From JAHEEL01 sp963715255 (lineage in GTDB: Bacteria; Actinomycetota; Acidimicrobiia; Spongiisociales; UBA5794), in contig CAVQRN010000013.1 in NCBI GenBank assembly GCA_963715255.1, forward strand, positions 101,613 through 165,612: a DNA stretch of 64,000 nt, written 5' to 3'. Below, piece after piece: positions 1 to 9,212 of the stretch (positions are counted from its first letter, which is position 1; every line of letters begins with the position of its first letter). The notes under the pieces were generated by a model. It was not told where the DNA came from. It was given only the letters and a program-made list of their open reading frames with translations, and did no database searches. Position numbers and translations under genes: made by a program.

Positions 1-960
1 GTCGTACGCAAGGTCACGGCGATCCCCGGCATTGAGACCGTTTCGGTCAACGTGACGGCGATGGACGGCGATCAGCGCTCGGAGTTGATGAGCAAGGTGA
101 GGCTGCGCGCTAGAGAACACGCTGAACCGACCATGATCAACCCGCAGACCCGCGTCATCGCGGTGTCGAGCGGGAAGGGTGGTGTCGGGAAATCGTCGCT
201 GAGCGTCAACCTTGCGCTGGCGATCGCAGCAATGGGTCACCGCACCGGTCTTCTCGATGCCGACATCTGGGGTTTCTCCGTGCCGCGGATGCTCGCGTCG
301 ATCGATGAGCGTCTCGAGGCGGACGAGGACCGCAAGATCCGGCCCCTTCGCGTCGCCGGACTCGAGGTCGTCTCGACGGGTCTCCTCCTCGACGACGAAG
401 ACACCGCTCTCATGTGGCGCGGCCTGATGCTTTCGAAGGCTCTCGAGCAGTTCCTGACCGATGTCTCTTGGAGCCCCGATCTCGGCTATCTCGTCATCGA
501 CATGCCTCCGGGTACGGGCGATGTGCAGATGGCCCTCTCCCGGATGCTCCCACAGGCCGAGATGGTGGTGGTGACAACACCGCAGCGCGCTGCACAGAAG
601 GTCGCTGCGCGCGTTGCCGACATGGCTCGTCGGTCACACATGCCGGTCGTCGGTGTTGTGGAGAACATGTCCGGCTTCACCACCGAAGATGGGCGTCACT
701 ACGCCCTGTTCGGATCGGGTGGCGGTTCCGAACTGGCCGACCAACTCGGCGTCCCGCTCCTCGGGCAGGTGCCGCTCGACCCCAACGTCGTGAACGGCGG
801 CGACGAAGGCCGCCCGGTCGTCACCGCAGACCCGCTTGGTCCGGCAGGAGCAGCGATCCGGTCGATTGCCTCACGGCTCGTCGAACTGGTCCCGCCTGCC
901 GCCGCCGACACGTGCACCGCCCGCATCGCCGTCCTCGAGGAACAACTGGCAAACATGTAG
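1..960 (+). CDS. mrp: Mrp/ApbC-type P-loop ATPase, Fe-S cluster carrier (5' end outside window)
   Basis: The frame is open from base 1, so the gene starts upstream; 319 codons are visible. The first ~20 residues look like the end of a DUF59/MIP18-type domain, which often precedes Mrp. A deviant Walker A (SGKGGVGKSS) lies near visible residues 56-65, followed by the switch motif DIWGFSVP and the ENMSGF segment. Family members bind and transfer Fe-S clusters in the cytoplasm. The CxxC pair that bridges the cluster in E. coli ApbC is absent: the segment after ENMSGF reads TTEDGRHYALFG, as in mycobacterial Mrp. The gene converges on the M23 peptidase gene, with an octamer array between. Confidence 0.93.
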   Translation, partial: VVRKVTAIPGIETVSVNVTAMDGDQRSELMSKVRLRAREHAEPTMINPQTRVIAVSSGKGGVGKSSLSVNLALAIAAMGHRTGLLDADIWGFSVPRMLASIDERLEADEDRKIRPLRVAGLEVVSTGLLLDDEDTALMWRGLMLSKALEQFLTDVSWSPDLGYLVIDMPPGTGDVQMALSRMLPQAEMVVVTTPQRAAQKVAARVADMARRSHMPVVGVVENMSGFTTEDGRHYALFGSGGGSELADQLGVPLLGQVPLDPNVVNGGDEGRPVVTADPLGPAGAAIRSIASRLVELVPPAAADTCTARIAVLEEQLANM

Positions 961-991
961 CCCGCCGTCCGCATTCCGCAGAGAGTGCGCT

Positions 992-1023
992 CCGCTACTC
1001 CGCTACCCCGCTACTCCGCTACT
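992..1023. repeat. Four tandem octamers (ccgctact)
   Basis: Four consecutive 8-bp units, ccgctact, ccgctacc, ccgctact, ccgctact, sit between the convergent stops of mrp (960) and the M23 peptidase gene (1025). They belong to a family of period-8 arrays seen again near 19.6, 21.8 and 29.2 kb, always beside a gene 3' end or between genes. Confidence 0.85.
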
Positions 1024-1024
1024 C

Positions 1025-2338
1025 CTACCGACACAACGCGTTCACCATCGGATACGGGTTTGCCCAATCGCCGCCGCCGGGTTGCCATCCGAGATGAAGA
1101 TGCGGGATCCATCCTGGTGAGTTGCCGGTCGTGCCGATGTATCCGACCAGGTCGCCTAGTGAGACCTTCTGACCTCCTGCAAGCCCCTCGGCCCATGCGT
1201 CGAGGTGGGCGTAGTAGTACATGTCCCCCGAGTTCCCCAGGAGATACACGGTGACACCTCCCAGGCTGCTGGTCGCCAGGCGGTAGATCCGGCCGGTCTC
1301 CATCGCTACGAGCGGGGTAGCGCGAGGCGCCGACATGTCGACACCCTTGTGAGTTCTGCCTCCCGATCGGGGCGCACCCCAGGTGTCGGAGAACGACGAG
1401 GCTCCGTCCACTGGGCAGACCCGGTCGGCCGTCGTCAACGGCGGGGGCACGGTCGTCGTGGTGGTCGACGTCGACGTCGCGGTGGTGTCCACGCTGGTGT
1501 CCGCGTCTCCGGCCACGATGGTGGTGGTCGTGGTCGTGCTCGACGTCGATATCGGCGTTGCCGACGCGGTGGGCGGCAGGGTGGTCGACGTGGTAGTGGT
1601 ACTGGTGGTCGACGTCGTGGTTGGAGCCGTGGTGGTCGCGATCGCGATTGTGGCCGCAGCGGCAGCGGCTTCTTCGGCAGCCTCGCGCTCTCTGGCTTCC
1701 TCGAGTTCGAGGAGACGGCGTTCCTCCGCCTCTCGTTGCTTCCGTTCCTCTTCCTGTCGCTGCCAGGTCGCCTCCAATTCTCGATACTCCGAGTTCGCGG
1801 CATCGAGCTCAGCGAGCATCTGCTCCGCGAGGAATTCGATCTCGACAACAAGCTCGCGCTGCAGCCCAAGAGCGTCGTCGAGCTCCTGCACCTGAGCGCG
1901 ATACTCCGCTTCGACGGCCACCCACTGGTCGACGACACGGAGATCGTGGTTGCTCGCCACATCAAGGTAGGCCCCACGGACCGGGATGTCGGAGAAGGCA
2001 GCCGAGCCGAGCACCGCCGAGACGGCACCATCGGAACCGGCCGTCATGTAGAGCTCGCGAACAACCTCTTCTGCCGTCAACCGCAGTATGGCGAGACGCT
2101 GCTCGGTCTCGGTGACCTGGCTGGCGAGTCCGTGCAGACTCTCCCTGATCTGGATCTCTCGGGCAACTGCAGCTTCGTAGCTGATGTCCGTTGACTCGAG
2201 TGATGCGGAGATCTCGGCGTTCCGATTCCTCGCTGCCTCGAGATCGTCAGGGGTGACCTGCGCCTCTTCTGCGGCGGATACGGGCGCGGCCAGCCCGAGC
2301 AGTAGGAGAGCGACGAGGGCGATTCTTCGTTTCTTCAT
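1025..2338 (-). CDS. Exported M23 (LytM-type) peptidase with coiled coil and Thr/Ser-rich linker
   Basis: The start chosen is the ATG giving MKKRRIALVALLLLG, which begins a clean signal peptide cut near residue 22 and overlaps the upstream stop as ATGA. Residues ~30-220 are rich in Glu, Ala and Arg with heptad character (EnvC-like coiled coil). Residues ~225-325 are a low-complexity Thr/Ser/Pro linker. The last ~100 residues are an M23 domain with zinc ligands in HKGVD and HLHLG. Such proteins cut peptidoglycan cross-links or, when degenerate, activate amidases at division; both zinc motifs are kept here, so activity is likely. It is the last gene of the fxsA-Nudix-MBL-M23 operon and a paralogue of the protein at 29787-30932. 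Confidence 0.9.
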   Translation of the reverse strand: MKKRRIALVALLLLGLAAPVSAAEEAQVTPDDLEAARNRNAEISASLESTDISYEAAVAREIQIRESLHGLASQVTETEQRLAILRLTAEEVVRELYMTAGSDGAVSAVLGSAAFSDIPVRGAYLDVASNHDLRVVDQWVAVEAEYRAQVQELDDALGLQRELVVEIEFLAEQMLAELDAANSEYRELEATWQRQEEERKQREAEERRLLELEEAREREAAEEAAAAAATIAIATTTAPTTTSTTSTTTTSTTLPPTASATPISTSSTTTTTTIVAGDADTSVDTTATSTSTTTTTVPPPLTTADRVCPVDGASSFSDTWGAPRSGGRTHKGVDMSAPRATPLVAMETGRIYRLATSSLGGVTVYLLGNSGDMYYYAHLDAWAEGLAGGQKVSLGDLVGYIGTTGNSPGWIPHLHLGWQPGGGDWANPYPMVNALCR

Positions 2339-3117
2339 CTCACGTTCAGTTCGACCATCGTGGATGGCCCCGCTCCGCCCGCCGCGAGCCATACTTCGTC
2401 ATCGGCAGCCAACTTGTTCAACTGAACGATCACCTGGTGGGTTGCAGCCGGTCTGAGATCGATCGGCACGAACGCATACACGGCGTCGACGACGTCGGCA
2501 ACGGTCGTGGCACCGGCCCCGATGGCGTCAAGGATCTCCCGCTCCCTGGAGAGACGGTGCTCGATGTAACCGGCGATGACGGCTCCTGCATCGTCCATCG
2601 ATGAGCCGTGACCGGGTTCGATGCGTAGAACCCCAAGATCTTGAACCCGGTACAGCGATTCGAGATAGGCGGCCGCGTCCTCCATGATGACGGTTGACCC
2701 GCCCATGATGTGATCGCCGGTGAACAGAAGGTCCCCGAGTCGGAAGCACAGATGGTCCGCGGTGTGACCAGGGGTGTGGACCGCTTCGATCGTCACTCCC
2801 CCGACACGAACCTGGTCACCGTCAGCCAGGCGGATATTCGGAGCGAAGTTGGGACCGGGCCGGTTTCCGTAGACGGGGACACTGAGGCGCTTCGCAAGCG
2901 GATTGGCGAGTGGAGCATGATCCGCGTGGGTGTGAGTGGCGATGACCGCGACCGGCGTGCGATCGCCGATGGCGCTCGCGATGGCCAGCCGGTGACGATC
3001 GATAATCGGTCCCGGATCGATGACGGCGACCTCGTCTCGGTCGGCGATGAGGTAGGTGTTCGTACCGGGGCCCGTGTAGATGCCGGGGTTCGGTGCCAGC
3101 ACCGTCTCGACGGTCAT
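2335..3117 (-). CDS. Metallo-beta-lactamase-fold hydrolase (LACTB2-like)
   Basis: 260 residues. The zinc motif THTHADHAP (His62, His64, Asp66, His67) and later HTPGHT and GDHIMGG segments mark the fold. The C-terminal ~70 residues fit the small winged-helix domain of LACTB2-like members. Substrates in this group range from RNA to thioesters, so none is assigned. It overlaps the Nudix gene upstream and the M23 gene downstream by ATGA junctions, so the set should be translationally coupled. Confidence 0.88.
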   Translation of the reverse strand: MTVETVLAPNPGIYTGPGTNTYLIADRDEVAVIDPGPIIDRHRLAIASAIGDRTPVAVIATHTHADHAPLANPLAKRLSVPVYGNRPGPNFAPNIRLADGDQVRVGGVTIEAVHTPGHTADHLCFRLGDLLFTGDHIMGGSTVIMEDAAAYLESLYRVQDLGVLRIEPGHGSSMDDAGAVIAGYIEHRLSREREILDAIGAGATTVADVVDAVYAFVPIDLRPAATHQVIVQLNKLAADDEVWLAAGGAGPSTMVELNVR

Positions 3118-3911
3118 GTCGACAGGAACTCCGGGGGAACGTCTCCGCCCGCTGCGACGATCTGCATCATCTTCGCCATCAACTCCGGGTCTCGCTCACC
3201 AACGCTGGCCTCCTCGAATCCCGGCTCGTCCGGCATCAGGATCTCAATGCTCCCATTCGCGATCGAGAGACGGGGTTGAATCGGCTCGATCGAGCGCTCT
3301 CCATCGACGCTCCGGCGCAGCCGGTCGGCGGAGTCGAACGTACCAAGGAATTCGATGATCTTGCGGGTAGGGAACGCAACGATCCAGGTGCCGGCGGTGG
3401 CGCGCTCGAGCACCTCCGCTGGTCGGATCCACAGGGCATCCACGAGTTCGTTCCCATCGATCGAAGGGTCGAGACCACCCGGAACGCCTGCAGCGAAGAA
3501 CCGTGTGTCGAACCGAATCGGCAGCGGCGCCGGCGTGATCCAATTCGCGAAGTACCACAGTGAATCGCCGGCGAAGCGTTCGCCTCGTTCGATGACGTTC
3601 GAGAAGACGTCCTGGCCCGACGGCCGGTTTGCGGTGACGGCGGTCCCGGTCTCCAAGAGCCAGAACCCGGTCTCCTCGACCAGTTCCCGCAGGGCGGCGG
3701 CCCGCCAGGGTGCGAGGTCGGGGTCCCTCGATACGATGCCGCGGCTCAACGGTCCCGCCCCGTCGTCCTCGTCGACCGCACCGCCGGGAAACACCCACGC
3801 ACCGGCCATGAACCGCGCCGAGGGCGTGCGCTGAACCATGAGCACTTCGAGTCCCGGCTCGGTGTCGCGGACCAGGCATACCGTCGCCGCTTCCCGGAGG
3901 GGGCTACTCAC
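3114..3911 (-). CDS. Nudix hydrolase (NUDT19-like)
   Basis: The GTG at 3909-3911 overlaps the FxsA stop as GTGA and gives a 265-residue protein beginning MSSPLREAATVCLV; longer versions would only read through fxsA in another frame. The Nudix box is split by an insertion: GGAVDEDD, then RAAALRELVEETGFW with the REXXEE core. This spacing is typical of the NUDT19/RP2p group, whose known members act on CoA derivatives. The substrate here is not determined from sequence. Second gene of a four-gene operon. Confidence 0.88.
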   Translation of the reverse strand: MSSPLREAATVCLVRDTEPGLEVLMVQRTPSARFMAGAWVFPGGAVDEDDGAGPLSRGIVSRDPDLAPWRAAALRELVEETGFWLLETGTAVTANRPSGQDVFSNVIERGERFAGDSLWYFANWITPAPLPIRFDTRFFAAGVPGGLDPSIDGNELVDALWIRPAEVLERATAGTWIVAFPTRKIIEFLGTFDSADRLRRSVDGERSIEPIQPRLSIANGSIEILMPDEPGFEEASVGERDPELMAKMMQIVAAGGDVPPEFLST

Positions 3912-4288
3912 GGAATTATGGTCCAGCGGTTCGCCGAACGGGCGATGAACCACCGCCGAATCGTCTCGCGAACGGCAGGAATGAGGAGGAGGAAGCCCAC
4001 TGCGTCCGTGAGCAGGCCCGGCGTGAGGAGGAACGCCCCTGCGAGGAGAATCATCGCTCCGTGGGCGAGGGACGCTGCAGGGAAGGCACCCCGTTCGAAC
4101 TCGAGCCGGACCCTCCGAATCGTATCCCGTCCCTGTCGGGTCACGAGCCAAGATCCGATGAAAGCGGTGGCGACAACGAGCCCAATGGTCCACCAGATGC
4201 CGACTGCCTGGCTGAACGCGACCAAGAGGGCGATCTCCACGATCGGGACCACCACGAACGCACCAAAGAGTATCCACCGCCAACGCAT
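3908..4288 (-). CDS. fxsA: FxsA family membrane protein
   Basis: 126 residues from the ATG at 4286-4288 (MRWRWILFGAF). An upstream ATG at 4300 exists, but a -10-like TATGCT ends 7 nt before the chosen start, which fits a leaderless message. Three to four hydrophobic segments surround a basic loop (TRQGRDTIRRVR), followed by GAFLLTPGLLTDAVG, the family hallmark. E. coli FxsA is an inner-membrane protein that affects phage F exclusion; its normal role is unclear. It heads the operon running to 1025 and diverges from selA. Confidence 0.9.
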   Translation of the reverse strand: MRWRWILFGAFVVVPIVEIALLVAFSQAVGIWWTIGLVVATAFIGSWLVTRQGRDTIRRVRLEFERGAFPAASLAHGAMILLAGAFLLTPGLLTDAVGFLLLIPAVRETIRRWFIARSANRWTIIP

Positions 4289-4295
4289 CGAGCCG

Positions 4296-4317
4296 AGCAT
4301 ACCGGTACCGGTAGTCT
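4296..4317. promoter_or_regulatory. Divergent fxsA/selA promoters around a perfect palindrome
   Basis: On the minus strand TATGCT (4301-4296) ends 7 nt before the fxsA ATG. On the plus strand TAGTCT (4312-4317) ends 6 nt before the selA ATG. Between and overlapping them is the perfect 14-bp palindrome taccggtaccggta (4300-4313). A factor bound there would block both -10 boxes at once. I see no strong -35 match for either promoter. Promoter identity is inference from box and spacing. Confidence 0.5.
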
Positions 4318-4323
4318 GCGGAC

Positions 4324-5641
4324 ATGGAGCTTCGCGATCTGCCCTCGGTCGATGCGCTCGCCGGCGATCTCTTTGCCGACTTCGATCTGCCGCGCCCGGT
4401 GATCGTCTCGGTTGCTCGGGATGCCATCGACGAAGCTCGCTCCGCTATTCAGTCCGGGTCGCCCGCAGACCCGGGGCCAACCGCGGCTCGCCGTCTTCGT
4501 GCACTGTCATCTGCCCGACTCCGCGCCGTCATCAACGCCACCGGCGTCCTCCTGCACACGAATCTGGGTCGCGCACCCATCGACGACACGAACACCCCCT
4601 TCTTCAGCAATCTCGAGTTCGATCTCGAGAGCGGCGAGCGTGGCAACCGGGCGAGCTACCTCCACACACTCATCGCATCAACCGTCGGCGCCGAAGCGGC
4701 ACTCGCTGTGAACAACAACGCCGGCGCTCTGCTTCTCTCCCTGGCCGCGCTCGCTGGACGGGACGGGCGCGGTCGCGGTGTCGCGAGGCGAACTGATCGA
4801 GATCGGAGGCTCGTTCCGGCTCCCGGATCTGATGGCCGCGTCCGGTGCTCACCTCGTGGAGGTGGGGACGACGAACCGGACGAGGGAGAGCGATTTCGTT
4901 GACGCTCCCGGCACCATCGAGGCCGTCCTCAAGGTTCATCCGTCCAACTACCGAATCAAGGGGTTCACGGAAGAAGTTCCATTCTCGAAGATGGCCGATA
5001 TCGCACACAGACTGGATGCGCCGTTCATCGCGGACATCGGGAGCGGCCTCCTCGACGAGTCCACCCCGTGGTTGGAGGGCGGTCCCCCGGAGTGGCTCGC
5101 TCATGAACCCGCCGCCCGTCAAGTTCTCGAGCAGGGTGCGGAGGTCGTGCTGTTCTCCGGTGACAAGCTCCTCGGTGGTCCACAAGCAGGGATCGCGGTC
5201 GGGAGACGGAGTTCCATCGAACGTATGGCGAAGCATCCCATCGCCCGAGCCGTCAGGGTCAATGCTGCCACGATCGCCTCGCTGACAAGCACGTTCGAGG
5301 CCTACGCCTCCGGGCGGGCTGCCACCATCCCGTTCTGGACGATGGCGACCGCACCGGCCGAGGATCTCCGTCGCCGCACCGCCGATGTCCTCCGCAGCTC
5401 GGGAGCGATCGGCTCAATCGTCGACGGTGAGTCGCTTCCCGGCGCCGGTTCGGTCCCGGGACGTACGATCCCGACCCCGGTGCTCCGGCTCGACGGCGTC
5501 GACGAGAGGGTCTGGACGGCGCTTGCCCATCACGATCCTCCGGTCGTCGCAGCTCGAAGAGACGGAGCGACCGTCGTGAATCTCCGGTCCGTCACTCCTG
5601 ACGAGGACTCGATCGTCGCCGCAGCGCTGGCGTCTCTCTGA
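4324..5641 (+). CDS. selA: L-seryl-tRNA(Sec) selenium transferase (frameshifted in this assembly)
   Basis: PLP enzyme that converts Ser-tRNA(Sec) to Sec-tRNA(Sec). The frame from 4324 carries the N-terminal half (INATGVLLHTNLGRAP, then VNNNAGALLL). The second half is in another frame from about 4760: VSRGELIEIGGSFRLPD, IADIGSG and the PLP-lysine motif SGDKLLGGPQ. Removing one G from the GGG at 4765-4767 restores AGRDGAVAVSRGEL without a gap, so an overcalled homopolymer is the likely cause. The stop overlaps the selB ATG (TGATG). A leaderless -10 (TAGTCT) precedes the start. Confidence 0.9.
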
Positions 5642-7413
5642 TGCCGATCATCGGAACGGCCGGTCACGTCGACCACGGGAAGTCCACGCTGGTACAGGCT
5701 CTCACCGGGCGCGATCCCGATCGGTGGGCGGAGGAGAAGGAGCGAGGGCTGACCATCGACCTCGGCTTCGCCTGGACTCGTCTCGGCGATGAAGTGGTCG
5801 GCTTCGTAGACGTGCCGGGACATGAACGATTCATCAAGAACATGCTCGCGGGCGTTGGCGGTCTCGACGTTGCCCTCTTCGTGGTGGCGGCCGACGAGGG
5901 GTGGATGCCTCAATCTGAAGAACACCTCGCGGTTCTCGACCTGCTCGAAGTTGGCCATGGGGTCATCGCACTCACACGGGTGGATCTCGCCGACTCGGAA
6001 CTGATCGAACTCTCCACCATCGACATCGCCGAGCACGTGGAAGGAACGGTCGCCGAGTCGTGGCCCGTCGTCGAGGTTTCGGCGACGACCGGGACCGGTA
6101 TGGACGAACTCATCGCATCGCTGGTCGACGCGCTCGCCGAGGCCGGCGCGCCGCGGAACCTCGGGCGCCCCCGGATGTGGATCGATCGGGCATTCGCGAT
6201 CTCAGGGGCAGGTGTCGTCGTCACCGGCACTCTCGTCGACGGTTCGATCTCGGTCGGCGATCGGCTGCAGTGTTTCCCCGGCGGAACGGTTCGGCTTCGG
6301 AGTCTCCAGTCACACGAGACCGATCACGACACGCTCGGGCCCGGCACTCGGACCGCCGCGAATCTCGTTGGCATCGATCGGAGCGACCTTGATCGGGGAA
6401 CATTGCTCGCTCAAGCCGATTCGATCGGAATGACCAACCGGTTCCTCGCGCTCCTCAGGTTTCCGCCACGCTCCGAGGACGAGATCAGCGATCGAGGGGC
6501 CTATCACGTCCACCTTGGAACGACGACGATCCCTGCTCGGATCAGGATCCTGAAAGACCATACGCTGCCCGCGGTGATCGTGACGACGACATCGCCCGTC
6601 CCACTGACCATGGGTGACCGTTTCATCTTGCGAGACACCGGCCGACGGCACGTCGTCGCAGGCGGCACGGTCCTCGATCCGCTCCCGAGACCGAGGCCGT
6701 CGCCACACGACGTCACCTCTCTCTCTTCGGCGGTGCTCGGGTCCCCTTCGGATCGCGCCGATGCGCTGGTCGCTGTGCACGGATCGATCGACGTGGGAGT
6801 TGTGCGCCGGTCATCGGGAGGAGGGGCACCATCGTCGGTCGTCGCCATCGGTACCACGTACCTCTCACCCGTTGCCTTTGAGCAGCGGGGCAGGGAGTTG
6901 GAGACGTCCGTCGACGAGTACCACGACGAGCACCCCCTCCGCCCAGGTCTTCCGAAGTCGGAGGCCTCCTCGCGCCTTGGCGGAAGCACAGACCTCGTGA
7001 CCAAACTCGTCGACGCAAACCCGGATCTTGTCGAGGAAGGACCCGTCATCCGTCGGAGAGCGTTCGCACCCGAACTCACGGTGGCAGAGACGGAAGCCTG
7101 GGATGCGGCCCGCTTGGTCCTTGCCGGCGATCTCGCAGTTCCTCGCGCCTCCACGCTCGGAATCTCGGACGAGGTACTCCATGCCCTCATACGTCGAGGT
7201 GACCTCGTACGGATCGCCGACGACCTCATCCTCCTACCGGGTCAGGTGGAGACGATTACGTCCAGACTCTCAGCGCTGCCCGATGGATTCACGGTGGCAG
7301 CGTTCCGGGACGAATTCGGCCTCGCCCGCCGGCACGCCGTGCCCCTGCTCGAATGGCTTGACGCGGAAGGCAGGACTCGCCGTGACGGAAACGGACGTTC
7401 GGTCAGGCGTTGA
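5641..7413 (+). CDS. selB: Selenocysteine-specific elongation factor SelB
   Basis: 590 residues. The GTPase domain has GHVDHGKST (residues 7-15), DVPGHERFIKNM and TRVDL, the SelB variant of NKXD. EF-Tu-like beta-barrel domains follow, and the C-terminal ~200 residues fit the winged-helix repeats that bind the SECIS hairpin of selenoprotein mRNA. SelB delivers Sec-tRNA to in-frame UGA codons. Directly coupled to selA. No tRNA-Sec, selD or Sec-containing gene was found in this window, so the substrates must lie elsewhere. The 3' end overlaps whiB by 11 nt, tail to tail. Confidence 0.96.
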   Translation: MPIIGTAGHVDHGKSTLVQALTGRDPDRWAEEKERGLTIDLGFAWTRLGDEVVGFVDVPGHERFIKNMLAGVGGLDVALFVVAADEGWMPQSEEHLAVLDLLEVGHGVIALTRVDLADSELIELSTIDIAEHVEGTVAESWPVVEVSATTGTGMDELIASLVDALAEAGAPRNLGRPRMWIDRAFAISGAGVVVTGTLVDGSISVGDRLQCFPGGTVRLRSLQSHETDHDTLGPGTRTAANLVGIDRSDLDRGTLLAQADSIGMTNRFLALLRFPPRSEDEISDRGAYHVHLGTTTIPARIRILKDHTLPAVIVTTTSPVPLTMGDRFILRDTGRRHVVAGGTVLDPLPRPRPSPHDVTSLSSAVLGSPSDRADALVAVHGSIDVGVVRRSSGGGAPSSVVAIGTTYLSPVAFEQRGRELETSVDEYHDEHPLRPGLPKSEASSRLGGSTDLVTKLVDANPDLVEEGPVIRRRAFAPELTVAETEAWDAARLVLAGDLAVPRASTLGISDEVLHALIRRGDLVRIADDLILLPGQVETITSRLSALPDGFTVAAFRDEFGLARRHAVPLLEWLDAEGRTRRDGNGRSVRR

Positions 7414-7660
7414 AACGGGCTTTCTGCTGGCGACGTTCCGTCTCAGTGAGACCTCCCCAGATCCCGTACGGTTCCCGGATCGTCATCGCATACTCCAGGC
7501 ACTCGCTTCCGACCGGGCAGACCTTGCAGACCGACTTCGCTCTGATCTCCCTCCGCTCCCGCTCTTCCTTGCGCTCGGTCACGTTGGGTGGGAAGAAGAG
7601 ATGTGAATGGCTGCCACTACAGGAAGCAATCGGTTGCCAGGTACGATCGAGCGTCGTCAC
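7403..7660 (-). CDS. WhiB family Fe-S transcriptional regulator
   Basis: 85 residues from the GTG at 7658-7660, preceded by a GGAGG-type ribosome site about 9 nt upstream. Four cysteines (SCSG, then CKVCPVGSEC) match the C-Xn-C-X2-C-X5-C cluster-binding pattern, followed by the beta-turn GIWGG and a basic tail (RRQQKARFN). WhiB proteins bind a [4Fe-4S] cluster, contact region 4 of the principal sigma factor and are confined to Actinobacteria and their phages, so this gene anchors the taxonomic call. The member (WhiB1, WhiB2, etc.) is not resolved. Confidence 0.95.
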   Translation of the reverse strand: MTTLDRTWQPIASCSGSHSHLFFPPNVTERKEERERREIRAKSVCKVCPVGSECLEYAMTIREPYGIWGGLTETERRQQKARFNA

Positions 7661-7806
7661 GATGAATGCCCTCCAAGGTGGTCGAGAGTCGAAGCCGAGA
7701 TGAATGTAGAGGCAGGAAGCCACCGGCGCCAGGGAAATTGTGGAAACATCATCAGTTTTCGCGATCGTTTTTCGCGTTCTCAGTTGATCCGGTCGTCCCT
7801 GCCGAC

Positions 7807-9117
7807 TCACGCGCCCCGGATCGAGGCGACTTCGAGCACGACTCCGTCGACGCCCGTCACCGCAACAGCAGTCCCGGCAGCGATGCTCTCGCCGCTATCC
7901 GTTCTCCCACGCCAGCGCCCATCGTCGACCACAACGATGCCGTCGGGATCGAACGCGGTCTCAGCCGCGCCGCTTCTGCCAACCAGGTACTCCCTGCTGA
8001 TCGACGCGATCGAGAATCGAGACCTCACGATCGACGTCAACCCGACACCGTAGAACAGTGCTGCTCCAGCGACGATCGCGACAACGATCCACCACATGGG
8101 GGCGAACTGGGGTCGGGCCGCGGTGAAGGTCATCCCCCCAGCAAGAAGCACGACCGTCCCCACGGCGCTGCGCCAGCTGAGCTGGTTTCGTTGGAAGTCC
8201 CATGTGTAGAGAAACATCCCTGCGACGACTCCGCCGACCGACGGCCAGGACATCGGCAGCATGGCGAGTCCGTATCCGGCCACCAGAAAGGCCACCACCG
8301 AAGCGGCCGCGGTAACCCCAGGGCCTGCGGCGTAGAACTCGAACGTGGCGGCGATGATCCCCGCAACGAGGAAGAAGAGCGTCGTTTCGGGCCGTGACGC
8401 GAGTCGGAGGAAGCGATCCAAGAGTCCCGGCTTCACGAAACGGACCGGTCGGGAAGGCGAGGCGACCTCGGTTCCGTCCTCCAGGACAACTCGCTCTGCT
8501 GTGGAGATCTCGAACACGGCATCCCCGCGAACGATCGAAGCGCCGTCGAGTCCAACGATCAACTGGCCGACCGTGGGAACGACGTAGTCGACATACCCCG
8601 GTATCGAATCCTCTATGACCGCCGACTCGGAGCGGAGGACGTCGGTGGTCGCTTTCGCAGTAGCCCGGCGGTCCGCCTCGGTCGCGCCGGGGAATCGATC
8701 GATCCGGAGCGGTACGGTCTGTCCCCCCTTCGCCACCGTCGGCTCGAGATAGCCGATGCGGGTTCCCGGCGCCGCGGCGCCAAGATCGGCAATGTTGAGC
8801 ATGCTCCCGGCCCCTCCGTATGCCACGGCAGGAAGGGCCCCGATCCACACCACGACCGGGGCTTCAGCCTCGCCGATCGCCGCGTAGAGCGGTCCGGGCT
8901 CACCGGAGGAGATTCCGGGAGCATCGACCTGGAGAACGAACAAATGGGCGGGCGTGTCCGCCAGCGTCTCCGCCGCGAAGTCGAGAAGACGCTGATCGAA
9001 CGGGTTCTTGAGCTCAACGACGACAACGGGAAGATCGTCGTCCTGCGCTTCTGCAACACCCGTCAGGGTGATGGCAGCAACAAGAAGCGCAGAGAGAAAT
9101 CCAATTCGGAGAACCAC
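7807..9117 (-). CDS. NfeD/ClpP-class membrane protein
   Basis: 436 residues: signal peptide (cut near residue 24), a ClpP-like exported domain to about residue 220, four to five membrane segments (~235-345) and a C-terminal OB-fold NfeD domain containing GRTDSGESIAAGTAVAVTG. NfeD1b proteins are membrane serine proteases usually paired with a stomatin/flotillin; none is adjacent. In the region where relatives show an ARAASAG-type nucleophile motif this protein reads LPAVAYGGAG, so the catalytic Ser is not evident and the protease half may be inactive. Start: GTG, with TAGCAT ending 6 nt upstream. Confidence 0.87.
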   Translation of the reverse strand: MVLRIGFLSALLVAAITLTGVAEAQDDDLPVVVVELKNPFDQRLLDFAAETLADTPAHLFVLQVDAPGISSGEPGPLYAAIGEAEAPVVVWIGALPAVAYGGAGSMLNIADLGAAAPGTRIGYLEPTVAKGGQTVPLRIDRFPGATEADRRATAKATTDVLRSESAVIEDSIPGYVDYVVPTVGQLIVGLDGASIVRGDAVFEISTAERVVLEDGTEVASPSRPVRFVKPGLLDRFLRLASRPETTLFFLVAGIIAATFEFYAAGPGVTAAASVVAFLVAGYGLAMLPMSWPSVGGVVAGMFLYTWDFQRNQLSWRSAVGTVVLLAGGMTFTAARPQFAPMWWIVVAIVAGAALFYGVGLTSIVRSRFSIASISREYLVGRSGAAETAFDPDGIVVVDDGRWRGRTDSGESIAAGTAVAVTGVDGVVLEVASIRGA

Positions 9118-9123
9118 GGGGCG

Positions 9124-9129
9124 ATGCTA
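9124..9129 (-). promoter_or_regulatory. Leaderless -10 box for the NfeD gene
   Basis: TAGCAT on the minus strand ends 6 nt before the GTG start at 9117. It matches TANNNT at the distance expected for transcription starting at the initiation codon. Confidence 0.45.
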
Positions 9130-9212
9130 CGAGTCACCGCGTCGTTGAGTAGGCAAGTGATTGGCACTGAGTCCTGAGGCCCGGGTACGGACGCCGCAGC
9201 CGTCCGCCGGAC

